A stretch of 64,000 nt of DNA from Tropicibacter naphthalenivorans (lineage in GTDB: Bacteria > Pseudomonadota > Alphaproteobacteria > Rhodobacterales > Rhodobacteraceae): the NCBI RefSeq assembly GCF_900176475.1, contig NZ_FWXX01000005.1:124001-188000 (forward strand), read 5' to 3'. Every line of letters starts with the position of its first letter. The first letter of the stretch is position 1. Positions 24,174 to 31,336 of the stretch are shown in pieces. Both the position numbers and the translations under genes were made by a program. The notes below the pieces were generated by a model. That model did no database searches and was not told the DNA's origin. It worked only from the letters and a program-made list of their open reading frames with translations.

Positions 24174-24393
24174 GCTGCGCCCCCGGAGCGAGGCTTTTGC
24201 CTGCGCGCCCGCGATGCGGCTGGAGGCGCATGAACGCGTCAGCAAGCTGCACGTGGAGCGGCTGGAAGAAAAGCTGGCGCGGCTCGAAGAGCTGATGGAA
24301 CGGCTGGAGAAACGCCTTTGGCTGGCGGTCTACGGCGTGGTTGGGGCGATCCTGGCGCAAGCGTTTCAGGGTCTGCTGAGCGTGACCCCCTGA
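24166..24393 (+). CDS. GTA g3.5, small head formation protein
   Basis: A 75-residue protein between portal and protease genes, equivalent in place and pattern to g3.5 of known GTAs. It has a predicted coiled coil (LHVERLEEKLARLEELMERL, about residues 28-47) followed by a hydrophobic helix (LAVYGVVGAILAQAF). The family is annotated as a GTA head formation protein; its mechanism is not known to me. GTG start, overlapping the g3 end by 8 bases. Confidence 0.8.
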   Translation: MSELRPRSEAFACAPAMRLEAHERVSKLHVERLEEKLARLEELMERLEKRLWLAVYGVVGAILAQAFQGLLSVTP

Positions 24394-24407
24394 GCAAGGA
24401 GACGGAA

Positions 24408-24950
24408 ATGGAATTGGAACACAAGTTCTGTCGGCTGGGTGCCGATGTCGAAGTCAAGGACGGCACGCAGATCGAAGGATATGCCTCGCTGTTCGGGGCC
24501 TGCGATCAGGGTGGCGACGTGGTGGCCAAGGGCGCCTATGCGCGGTCCTTGCAGCGCCTGACCACCGAGGGGCGCGCGGTCAAGATGCTGTGGCAGCACG
24601 ACCCGGCCCAGCCCATCGGCATCTGGGACGAGGTGCGCGAGGACGACAAGGGGCTGTACGTCAAGGGCCGCCTGCTGGAGAGCGTGGAGAAGGGCCGCGA
24701 GGCCGCCGCGCTGATCGAGGCGGGGGCGATTGACGGGCTGTCCATCGGGTACCGGACGGTGAAGTCGACGAAGAATTCCCAAGGGCAGCGGCTCTTGGCG
24801 GAACTGGAGCTTTGGGAGGTGTCGCTGGTGACCTTTCCGATGCTTCCCAGTGCGCGGGTCAGCGGCAAGGGGGACACCCCGATGACCGATGACTGGTGCG
24901 AATTGGCGGATGTCCTTGAGGGGATGCGCCTGAACCTGGCGGGCGACTGA
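24408..24950 (+). CDS. GTA g4, prohead protease
   Basis: HK97-family (U35/S78) serine protease that trims capsid protein during head maturation. The 180-aa sequence has the family core EGYASLFGACDQGGDVV (about residues 23-39). The presumed catalytic His64 lies in MLWQHDP and Ser112 in DGLSIGYR. The start ATG follows AAGGAGACGGA; the in-frame extension to 24318 overlaps g3.5 and is rejected. It is followed by 124 bases without a gene before the capsid gene. Confidence 0.93.
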   Translation: MELEHKFCRLGADVEVKDGTQIEGYASLFGACDQGGDVVAKGAYARSLQRLTTEGRAVKMLWQHDPAQPIGIWDEVREDDKGLYVKGRLLESVEKGREAAALIEAGAIDGLSIGYRTVKSTKNSQGQRLLAELELWEVSLVTFPMLPSARVSGKGDTPMTDDWCELADVLEGMRLNLAGD

Positions 24951-25074
24951 CGCGCGCCACTCATGACCGCGCCTGAACGGGGGCGGTAGGGCAACCGAGC
25001 CTGTCTCTTTGCACCATTGGTGGGGCATCCTGCCGTTTGGCTGCAAGGCGCTGGGCATAAACAAGGTGATGAAT

Positions 25075-26259
25075 ATGAGCACAACCGAGACCAAGTCTCG
25101 GACCGGGGAAGACGTGTCTCCGGTCGCCCGGGTGAGTGCCGCGATGGCGGGACTGATCGGGGACTTCAAGGCCATGCAGGCCGACATCTCACAGAAGCTG
25201 AACAAACAGGAAGAGCGACTGACCATGCTTGATCACAAGACCGCCCTCGCGGGCCGCCCGGCACTGTCCACCGCTGCTGCGGAACTGGACGCCCCCCACC
25301 AGAAAGCCTTTGACGCGTATTTGCGTTCGGGCGACGACGACGGCCTGCGCGGTCTGGTTCTGGAAGGCAAGGCGATGTCCACCGCCGTGAACTCTGACGG
25401 TGGGTATCTGGTCGATCCGCAGACCGCCGAGGTCATCAAGTCAACCCTGTCCTCGACCGCGTCGATCCGTGCGATTTCCAATGTCGTCAACGTCGAGGCC
25501 TCGTCCTTTGACGTGCTGATCGATCAGGCGGACACCGGCGCGGGCTGGGCGAACGAGACCGCCTCGACCGCCGAGACCGGCACCGCGACCATCGAGCGTA
25601 TCTCGATCCCGCTCTATGAGCTGAACGCGCTGCCCAAGGTGTCGCAGCGTCTGCTGGACGACAGCGCCTTTGACGTGGAAAGCTGGCTGGCGCAACGCAT
25701 CGGTGACAAGTTCGCCCGCGCAGAGGCGGCTGCCTTTATCAACGGCGACGGTGTCGACAAGCCGCGCGGCATTCTGGACCACACCTCGGTGGCCGAAGAC
25801 TCTTGGGTCTGGGGCTCGCTGGGTTACGTGGCGACGGGTGTGGCGGCCAGCGTCGGTGACGGCGATACGCTGATCGATCTGGTCTACGCGCTGGGCGCGC
25901 AGTACCGCGCGGGCGCGACCTTTGTCATGAACTCCAAGACCGCGGGCGCGCTGCGCAAGCTCAAGGACAATGACGGTCGTCACCTGTGGGCCGATGGGTT
26001 CTCTCAGGGTGAGCCGGCGCGTCTGCTGGGCTATCCGGTGCTGATCGCCGAGGACATGCCCGATGTGGCCGCGGATTCGACCCCGATCGCGTTTGGCGAT
26101 TTTGGCGCGGGCTACACCATCGCCGAGCGTCCCGATCTGCGCGTCCTGCGTGACCCGTTCTCGGCCAAGCCACACGTGCTGTTCTATGCGACCAAGCGCG
26201 TGGGCGGCGACGTCAGCGACTTTGCGGCGATCAAGCTGCTGAAATGCGCCATCTCGTAA
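25075..26259 (+). CDS. GTA g5, major capsid protein (HK97 fold)
   Basis: Builds the GTA head shell. The 394-aa protein has an N-terminal scaffold-like delta domain with coiled-coil character (about residues 30-60), removed by the g4 protease in relatives. The HK97-fold capsid follows: GGYLVDPQTAEVIKSTLSSTAS (about 105-126, in part), ELNALPKVSQRLLDDSAFD, and FGDFGAGYTIAERPDLRVLRD near the end. The start ATG at 25075 has AAGGTG six bases upstream; ATG at 25069 overlaps that site. A strong hairpin follows the stop. Confidence 0.95.
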   Translation: MSTTETKSRTGEDVSPVARVSAAMAGLIGDFKAMQADISQKLNKQEERLTMLDHKTALAGRPALSTAAAELDAPHQKAFDAYLRSGDDDGLRGLVLEGKAMSTAVNSDGGYLVDPQTAEVIKSTLSSTASIRAISNVVNVEASSFDVLIDQADTGAGWANETASTAETGTATIERISIPLYELNALPKVSQRLLDDSAFDVESWLAQRIGDKFARAEAAAFINGDGVDKPRGILDHTSVAEDSWVWGSLGYVATGVAASVGDGDTLIDLVYALGAQYRAGATFVMNSKTAGALRKLKDNDGRHLWADGFSQGEPARLLGYPVLIAEDMPDVAADSTPIAFGDFGAGYTIAERPDLRVLRDPFSAKPHVLFYATKRVGGDVSDFAAIKLLKCAIS

Positions 26260-26273
26260 GGGCGTGACGGAAC

Positions 26274-26300
26274 GAGAGGCGGGGGCAGGTCCCGCCTCTC
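26274..26300 (+). terminator. Strong hairpin directly after the capsid gene
   Basis: GAGAGGCGGG (26274-26283) pairs perfectly with CCCGCCTCTC (26291-26300) over a 7-base loop, 14 bases after the g5 stop. There is no T-run. It may cause partial termination or protect the 3' end of the capsid message, raising capsid output over downstream tail genes. The rest of the 153-base gap to g6 shows nothing else clear. Confidence 0.5.
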
Positions 26301-26412
26301 ACAGGGCGCGCGCGCAGACGTTGTCCAGTTGACCCCTCCGCCCGAGCAGCGTGGGTGGCGCGCGCCCACCTGAGACAGGCTGGGTACGAGACGCGGATTT
26401 CGGAGAAGATAC

Positions 26413-27006
26413 ATGATGTTGGTGGAAGAAACTCAGGTGCCCGAAGTGGCCCTTCCGGTGGCGGAGCTGAAGCGGCACTTGCGGCTGGGCACGGGCTTTG
26501 CCGAGGATGACGTTCAGGACGCGGTCCTTGGCTCTTTCCTGCGCGCAGCGATGGCGGCGATCGAGGCCCGGACAAGCAAGGCGCTGATCGAGCGCAGCTT
26601 TGTGGTGACGTTGGACGATTGGCGCAAGGGTGATGGCTATGCCTTGCCGGTGGCCCCGGTCAGCGCAATCACCGAATTGACGATTGTCGACGCCTATGGC
26701 GTGGCGACCCAGATCGCGGCCAGCGCCTATCGTCTGGTCAAGGACAGCTTTGCGCCCAAGCTGATGCCCATGGGGGCCTGTCTGCCGACCATTCCCACGG
26801 GCGGCGCGGCCGAGGTGCGCTTTACCGCCGGGTATGGCACCAGCTTTGACGCGGTGCCCGATGATCTCAAGCAGGCGGTGCTGCTGCTGGCGGCGCATTA
26901 CTACGAATACCGCGACGAGACCGCGCTGAGCCAGGGCTGCATGCCGTTTGGTGTCACCAGCCTGCTGGCGCGCTATCGCCCGGTCCGTGTGGGGCTAACC
27001 GCATGA
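26413..27006 (+). CDS. GTA g6, head-tail connector protein
   Basis: A 197-aa connector/adaptor of the phage gp6-like type that attaches below the portal. Recognisable features are VAELKRHLRLG near residue 17, FLRAAMAAIEARTSKALIERSF (in part, about 42-62) and VRFTAGYGTSFDAVPDDLKQAV (near 140). These match the DnaT-fold head-tail connector group in GTAs. The start ATG is the first in frame after the hairpin region. The stop overlaps the g7 ATG by 4 bases (27003-27006). Confidence 0.88.
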   Translation: MMLVEETQVPEVALPVAELKRHLRLGTGFAEDDVQDAVLGSFLRAAMAAIEARTSKALIERSFVVTLDDWRKGDGYALPVAPVSAITELTIVDAYGVATQIAASAYRLVKDSFAPKLMPMGACLPTIPTGGAAEVRFTAGYGTSFDAVPDDLKQAVLLLAAHYYEYRDETALSQGCMPFGVTSLLARYRPVRVGLTA

Positions 27007-27341
27007 GCACCCCGCGTTTGAACCAGGAACTGGTGCTGGAGGCCGCGTTGCGCGTGCCAGACGGCGCTGGGGGCTATGACGAAAGCTGGAGCGGTTTGGG
27101 CACGCTATGGGGCGAAGTCTCGCCTCGGTCCGGGCGGCTGACGGGCGGCGAAGAGGTCACCCTGTCCAGCTACTCGCACAAGATCACCGTCCGCGCGGCC
27201 CCCATGGGCGCCAGCAATCGCCCTGTGCCGGGGCAACGCTTTGTCCAGGGCACGCGGGTCTTTCGGATCGACGCTGTCACCGAAGAGACCTCGCGCGGGT
27301 TGTACCTGATTTGCCAATGCCAAGAGGAGGTGGCCGTATGA
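27003..27341 (+). CDS. GTA g7, head-tail adaptor (stopper-like)
   Basis: A 112-aa beta-rich protein of the phage head-closure/adaptor family (SPP1 gp16-like). Typical segments are LNQELVLEAALRVPDGAGGY at the start, then ITVRAAPMGASNRPVPGQRF mid-protein, and VFRIDAVTEE. It would seal the head after packaging and join it to the tail. It is coupled at both ends by 4-base ATGA overlaps with g6 and g8. Confidence 0.88.
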   Translation: MSTPRLNQELVLEAALRVPDGAGGYDESWSGLGTLWGEVSPRSGRLTGGEEVTLSSYSHKITVRAAPMGASNRPVPGQRFVQGTRVFRIDAVTEETSRGLYLICQCQEEVAV

Positions 27342-27754
27342 CCTATGCCGTTTCCGCGCCGCTTCAGGCGGCGGTGTACCAGACGTTGGCGGCGGATGTG
27401 GCGCTGTCGGTGCTGGTGGGCACCAACATCTTTGACGCGCCGCCCGCCGGGCCGTTGCCCGCGACCTACGTGTCACTCGGGCCGGAAACGGTCACCGAGG
27501 CGGGCGACAGCACCAGCAACGGCGCGGTGCATGATTTCGTCGTCAGCGTGGTGACCGAGGTGGCCGGTTTCCAGACCGCCAAGGAGGCCGCAGGCGCGGT
27601 CAGCGACGCCCTGCATGGCGCGACGTTGACCCTAAGCCGGGGCTGCGTAGCGGGCCTGTGGTTCCGCAAAGCCAAGGCTGCTCGCCAGAACGACGGCGTG
27701 CGCCGCATTGACCTGACCTTCCGCGCATCCGTGGAAGACACCCAACCCCTTTAA
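27338..27754 (+). CDS. GTA g8, tail terminator (DUF3168)
   Basis: A 138-aa protein of the DUF3168 family, which caps the tail tube and forms the interface with the head. Visible features are LQAAVYQTLAADVALSVLVG at the start, then IFDAPPAGPLPATYVSLGPE, and RRIDLTFRASVED at the end. The start ATG at 27338 lies in an ATGA overlap with the g7 stop and follows AGAGGAGG, so longer in-frame starts are not used. Twenty-five bases separate it from the major tail gene. Confidence 0.88.
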   Translation: MTYAVSAPLQAAVYQTLAADVALSVLVGTNIFDAPPAGPLPATYVSLGPETVTEAGDSTSNGAVHDFVVSVVTEVAGFQTAKEAAGAVSDALHGATLTLSRGCVAGLWFRKAKAARQNDGVRRIDLTFRASVEDTQPL

Positions 27755-27779
27755 CGGCCTTTGAATAGGAGTGAACGCG

Positions 27780-28202
27780 ATGAGTGCTCAGAACGGCAAG
27801 GATCTTTTGATCAAGGTGGATCTGACCGGCGATGGTCAATTCGAAACGATGGCGGGCCTGCGCGCGACGCGGGTCAGCTTTAACGCCGAGCAGGTCGATG
27901 TGACCACGCTGGAATCCTCTGGCGGCTGGCGCGAGCTGCTGGCCGGGGCGGGCGTCAAGTCGGCCAATATCAGCGGCTCGGGCGTGTTCAAGGACGCCTC
28001 GACCGATGAGCGCGCCCGGCAGATCTTTTTCGACGGAGAGACGCCGAACTTTCAGGTGATCATCCCCGATTTCGGCACCGTCGAGGGCCGTTTCCAGGTC
28101 TCGTCGATCGAATACGCCGGCTCGCACAATGGCGAGGCGACCTACGAGGTGGCGATGGCCTCGGCGGGGGCGCTGGCGTTCACCGCGGTGCCGGTGGCGT
28201 AA
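27780..28202 (+). CDS. GTA g9, major tail tube protein
   Basis: Forms the tail tube of the siphovirus-like GTA particle. The 140-aa protein resembles the TP901-1-type major tail proteins: GKDLLIKVDLTGDGQFETMA near the N-terminus, then LRATRVSFNAEQVDVT and GVFKDASTDERARQIFFDG. The ATG at 27780 follows AGGAG at good spacing; a GTG three codons upstream is the longer option. The stop TAA shares its last base with the g10 ATG (TAATG). Confidence 0.92.
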   Translation: MSAQNGKDLLIKVDLTGDGQFETMAGLRATRVSFNAEQVDVTTLESSGGWRELLAGAGVKSANISGSGVFKDASTDERARQIFFDGETPNFQVIIPDFGTVEGRFQVSSIEYAGSHNGEATYEVAMASAGALAFTAVPVA

Positions 28203-28534
28203 TGGCCAATCCGTGGCGGGGGGATGTGGCGTTGGTCATGGACGGCGAACGCCACGTGATGCGGCTGACCCTTGGGGCGCTGGCCGAACTGGAAGCGACG
28301 CTGGACAGCGGCACGCTTGTGGATCTGGTCCAGCGCTTCGAGAGCGGCGGGTTCAACACGCGTGACGTGTTGGCCCTGATCGTCGCCGGTCTGCGCGGCG
28401 GCGGCTGGAAGGGGCAGGCCTCGGACTTGGTGCAGGCCGAGATCGAAGGCGGCCCCATGGCGGCGGCGAGGGCGGCGGCGGCTTTGCTGGCGCGGGCGTT
28501 CATGTTGCCGGAGCAGGGCGATGGACGGGTTTGA
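28202..28534 (+). CDS. GTA g10, tail assembly chaperone (GTA TAC family)
   Basis: A 110-aa protein equivalent to g10 of known GTAs, placed between tail tube and tape measure where phages encode tail assembly chaperones. Its core is HVMRLTLGALAELEATLDSG, then LVDLVQRFESGGFNTRDVLA. The second half is alanine-rich and helical. It overlaps the following small gene by 14 bases. In many phages the two chaperone products are made by frameshift; here they are separate overlapping ORFs. Confidence 0.85.
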   Translation: MANPWRGDVALVMDGERHVMRLTLGALAELEATLDSGTLVDLVQRFESGGFNTRDVLALIVAGLRGGGWKGQASDLVQAEIEGGPMAAARAAAALLARAFMLPEQGDGRV

Positions 28535-28721
28535 CTGGCCCGCCCTGATGCGCGCGGGAATGCGCGGGCTGGGCCTGAAGCCGTGGGAGTTCTGGGAACT
28601 GACCCCGGCGGAATTGCAGTTGCTGCTGGGCGAGAGTTCCGGCGCGAAACCGATGGGACGGTCGCGGCTTGATGAGCTGATGTCGGCCTTTCCCGACCAA
28701 AGCGGAGGTGCTTGCAAATGA
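28521..28721 (+). CDS. GTA g10.1-type small tail assembly chaperone (TIGR02216)
   Basis: A 66-aa protein with the conserved pattern FDWPALMRAGMRGLGLKPWE then FWELTPAELQLLLGE, typical of the small phage tail assembly chaperone next to GTA g10. It starts inside g10 in another frame (ATG at 28521, 14-base overlap) and ends 4 bases into g11 (28718-28721). The overlaps at both ends imply tightly coupled translation of the chaperone and tape measure genes. Confidence 0.85.
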   Translation: MDGFDWPALMRAGMRGLGLKPWEFWELTPAELQLLLGESSGAKPMGRSRLDELMSAFPDQSGGACK

Positions 28722-29380
28722 GCCAAGTGGATATGATCGACGATCTGGGCGCCCAGGTTGACGCGCTCGAGGACAGCCTCGGCGGGGCGGTGGGCATGGC
28801 GGCGCAGTTCGACGCCGAGCTCAAGCGCATCCACGAGACGTTTTCGGCCACCGGGCGCGGGGCGCAGCGCCTCGAGGCGCAGCTGTCGCGCGGGGTCTCT
28901 CGGGCGATCGACGGCGTGGTGCTGGACGGGATGAAGCTGTCGGACGCGTTGCAGACGGTCGCCCAGTCGATGATCGACTCGGCGTGGAAAGCCGCCGTCC
29001 AGCCGGTCGCGGGTCACGTGGGCGGGATGCTGGCGGGGGGACTGTCTTCGGTCTTTGGCGAATTCTCGCCCTTTGCCAAGGGGGGCAGTTTCACCCAAGG
29101 CCGGGTGATGCCCTTTGCCAATGGCGGCGTGGTGAGCGGCCCGACGAGTTTTCCCATGCGCGGCGGCACTGGCCTGATGGGCGAGGCTGGCCCCGAGGCG
29201 ATCATGCCACTCACGCGCGGCGCCGACGGCAAACTGGGCGTGCGCGCGTCGGGGGGCGGCCAGCCGGTGACGGTGGTGATGAACATCCAGACGCCGGACG
29301 TGCAGGGCTTTCAACGCAGCCAAAGCCAGATCGCAGCCCGCATGAGCCAGGCGCTTGGGCGCGGCGCGCGCAATCGCTAA
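28718..29380 (+). CDS. GTA g11, tape measure protein
   Basis: Sets tail length. At 220 aa it is very short compared with phage tape measures, as expected for the short GTA tail. The N-terminal half is helical (DDLGAQVDALEDSLGG, then VAQSMIDSAWKAA). The second half is Gly-rich with the conserved block FAKGGSFTQGRVMPFANGG followed by GEAGPEAIMPL. The start ATG at 28718 has GGAGG about ten bases upstream; a TTG two codons earlier is possible. Confidence 0.9.
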   Translation: MSQVDMIDDLGAQVDALEDSLGGAVGMAAQFDAELKRIHETFSATGRGAQRLEAQLSRGVSRAIDGVVLDGMKLSDALQTVAQSMIDSAWKAAVQPVAGHVGGMLAGGLSSVFGEFSPFAKGGSFTQGRVMPFANGGVVSGPTSFPMRGGTGLMGEAGPEAIMPLTRGADGKLGVRASGGGQPVTVVMNIQTPDVQGFQRSQSQIAARMSQALGRGARNR

Positions 29381-29392
29381 TCGGAGGACACC

Positions 29393-30025
29393 ATGTCGTT
29401 TCATGAAGTGAGATTTCCCGCCGACCTGAGCTTTGGCTCGGTGGGCGGGCCGGAACGCCGCACGGATATCGTGACGCTCACCAGCGGCCACGAGGAACGC
29501 AACACCCCTTGGGCGCATTCGCGCAGACGCTATGACGCCGGGCTTGGCCTGCGCTCGCTCGACGATGTCGAGGCGCTGGTGGCGTTTTTTGAGGCGCGCC
29601 GGGGGCAGCTCTACGGGTTTCGCTGGAAGGATTGGTCGGATTACAAATCCTGCGCCCCTTCCAAACAGATTTCCGGCACCGATCAGGTGATCGCGCGCGG
29701 CGATGGCGTGACGAAAAGCTTTCCCTTGATCAAGACCTATCGCTCCGGTCTGCACAGCTATGCGCGCCCGGTGACCAAGCCGGTCAAGGGTTCGGTTCTG
29801 GCGGCGGTGCAGGACGTCGAGATGCGCGAAGGCGTGCATTTCACCACCGACGTGGAAACCGGTATCCTCACCTTTGTCGAAGCGCCGATGAAGGGCCTCG
29901 AGGTCAGCGCAGGCTTTGAATTCGACGTGCCGGTGCGGTTCGACACCGACCGGATCAACGTCAGCGTGGCCAGCTTTCGCGCGGGCCAGGTGCCCGACGT
30001 GCCGGTGGTCGAGGTGCGTGTGTGA
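29393..30025 (+). CDS. GTA g12, distal tail protein (DUF2460)
   Basis: A 210-aa baseplate protein of the DUF2460/TIGR02217 family. Signatures are FHEVRFPADLSFGSVGGPER at the start, then FFEARRGQLYGFRWKDWSDY near residue 63, and GFEFDVPVRFDTDRI near the end. It forms the ring joining the tail tube to the hub. The start ATG follows CGGAGG. Its stop overlaps the start region of g13 by one to four bases. Confidence 0.92.
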   Translation: MSFHEVRFPADLSFGSVGGPERRTDIVTLTSGHEERNTPWAHSRRRYDAGLGLRSLDDVEALVAFFEARRGQLYGFRWKDWSDYKSCAPSKQISGTDQVIARGDGVTKSFPLIKTYRSGLHSYARPVTKPVKGSVLAAVQDVEMREGVHFTTDVETGILTFVEAPMKGLEVSAGFEFDVPVRFDTDRINVSVASFRAGQVPDVPVVEVRV

Positions 30026-30906
30026 TGGGCGCGCAAGGGCTACACGATCACCTGGCGACGGGCACGACCAGTGTGTGCCGCGCCTGGGCCGTGACGTGCC
30101 GCGACGGTGCGGTCTATGGCTTTACCGATCACGACCGGGATCTGACGTTTGACGGCGTGACCTTCAAGGCCGACACGGGCCTGACCGCCAAGGCGTTGCA
30201 GCAGGCGACGGGTCTGTCGGTGGACAACACCGAGGCCATGGGCGGCCTGTCCGACGCCGCGATCCGCGAAGAAGACATCGCGGCGGGGCGCTATGACGGG
30301 GCCGAGGTGACCTCTTGGCTGGTGAACTGGCAGGACGTGACCGCGCGGCGCGTGATGTTTCGCGGCACCATTGGCGAGATCACCCGCGGGGCCGGGGCCT
30401 TTCACGCCGAATTGCGCGGTTTGACCGAGGCGCTGAACCGCCCTGTGGGGCGCGTGTTCCAACAGCCGTGTTCGGCGGTGCTGGGCGATGCGTCGTGCCA
30501 GTTTGACACCAGCCAGAACGGCTACGTGTTCGAGGGACCGTTGCAAGAGGTCTTGGAAAACCGTGTCTTTCGCTTTGGCGCGCTTCCTGCGTTCGAGGCC
30601 GAATGGTTCATGCGTGGGCGGCTGGAGGTTCTCAGCGGGGCGGCAGCGGGCCTGTCGGCGATCATCAAGCGTGACCGCGAGGTCGACGGCGAACGCGGCC
30701 TCGAGGTCTGGGAGCCTTTGCGCGCCACGCCCGAGGTGGGCGATACGGTGCGCGTCATCGCGGGCTGCGACAAGCGCTTTGAGACCTGCCGGCTCAAGTT
30801 CAACAACCTTGTCAATTTCCAGGGCTTCCCGGACATCCCCGAGGACGACTGGATGACGGTCCACCCGACCGCGTCCAAGAGCCTCAGCGGCGGCAGCCGA
30901 CGATGA
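30025..30906 (+). CDS. GTA g13, baseplate hub protein with cysteine cluster
   Basis: A 293-aa DUF2163/TIGR02218 protein forming the baseplate hub. Features: FTDHDRDLTFDGVTF (about residues 34-48) and the Cys residues in QQPCSAVLGDASCQF (near 152-160) and AGCDKRFETCRLKFNN (near 249-256). Four such cysteines in GTA and phage lambda L-type hub proteins hold an iron-sulfur cluster, and all four are present here. ATG at 30025 shares a base with the g12 stop; a GTG at 30022 is also possible. It overlaps g14 by 4 bases. Confidence 0.92.
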   Translation: MGAQGLHDHLATGTTSVCRAWAVTCRDGAVYGFTDHDRDLTFDGVTFKADTGLTAKALQQATGLSVDNTEAMGGLSDAAIREEDIAAGRYDGAEVTSWLVNWQDVTARRVMFRGTIGEITRGAGAFHAELRGLTEALNRPVGRVFQQPCSAVLGDASCQFDTSQNGYVFEGPLQEVLENRVFRFGALPAFEAEWFMRGRLEVLSGAAAGLSAIIKRDREVDGERGLEVWEPLRATPEVGDTVRVIAGCDKRFETCRLKFNNLVNFQGFPDIPEDDWMTVHPTASKSLSGGSRR

Positions 30907-31334
30907 GCCAGCTGGTCACCCATGCGCGGGCGTGGATCGGCACGCCTTACGTGCATCAGGCCTCGACCAAGGGCGCGGGCTGCGATTGCCTTGGCCTATT
31001 GCGCGGGTTGTGGCGCGAGACACATGGCACAGAGCCAGAGGCGATCCCCGCCTACAGCATGGACTGGTCCGAACCCCAGGGCGAAGAGCGCCTCTGGGCC
31101 GCGGCCCTGCGCCACCTGACGCCCAAAGCCCTAAGCGAGGCCACCCCCGGCGACGTGCTGCTGTTCCGGATGCGCGACGGGGCGGTGGCCAAACATGTCG
31201 GCCTTCAGGCGCAGGTCGGCAAACACGCGACATTCATCCATGCCTACAGCGGGCATGGCGTAATCGAGAGCGCGCTCAGCGCGCCTTGGGCGAGACGGGT
31301 CGTGGCCCGTTTTGCCTTTCCATTGGAGGGTTAA
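30903..31334 (+). CDS. GTA g14, NlpC/P60-type cell wall peptidase
   Basis: A 143-aa tail-tip peptidase of the phage NlpC/P60 family (TIGR02219), used to cut peptidoglycan cross-links on DNA delivery. The catalytic Cys lies in GAGCDCLGLLRG (residues about 25-36), and the His is probably in AKHVGLQAQ (near 99). A second conserved His is in FIHAYSGHGV. The catalytic residues look intact. The start overlaps the g13 stop (ATGA), and g15 follows after 2 bases. Confidence 0.93.
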   Translation: MSQLVTHARAWIGTPYVHQASTKGAGCDCLGLLRGLWRETHGTEPEAIPAYSMDWSEPQGEERLWAAALRHLTPKALSEATPGDVLLFRMRDGAVAKHVGLQAQVGKHATFIHAYSGHGVIESALSAPWARRVVARFAFPLEG

Positions 31335-31336
31335 TC

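Noticed and set aside
28142-29839. 565-codon minus-strand frame opposite GTA g10 to g12
   Set aside because: It spans several tightly packed, clearly recognised GTA genes on the other strand; composition is of a shadow frame.
30932-31336. N-terminal extension of GTA g15
   Set aside because: It covers g14 in another frame, while the ATG at 31337 has TTGGAGGG and the normal family N-terminus.
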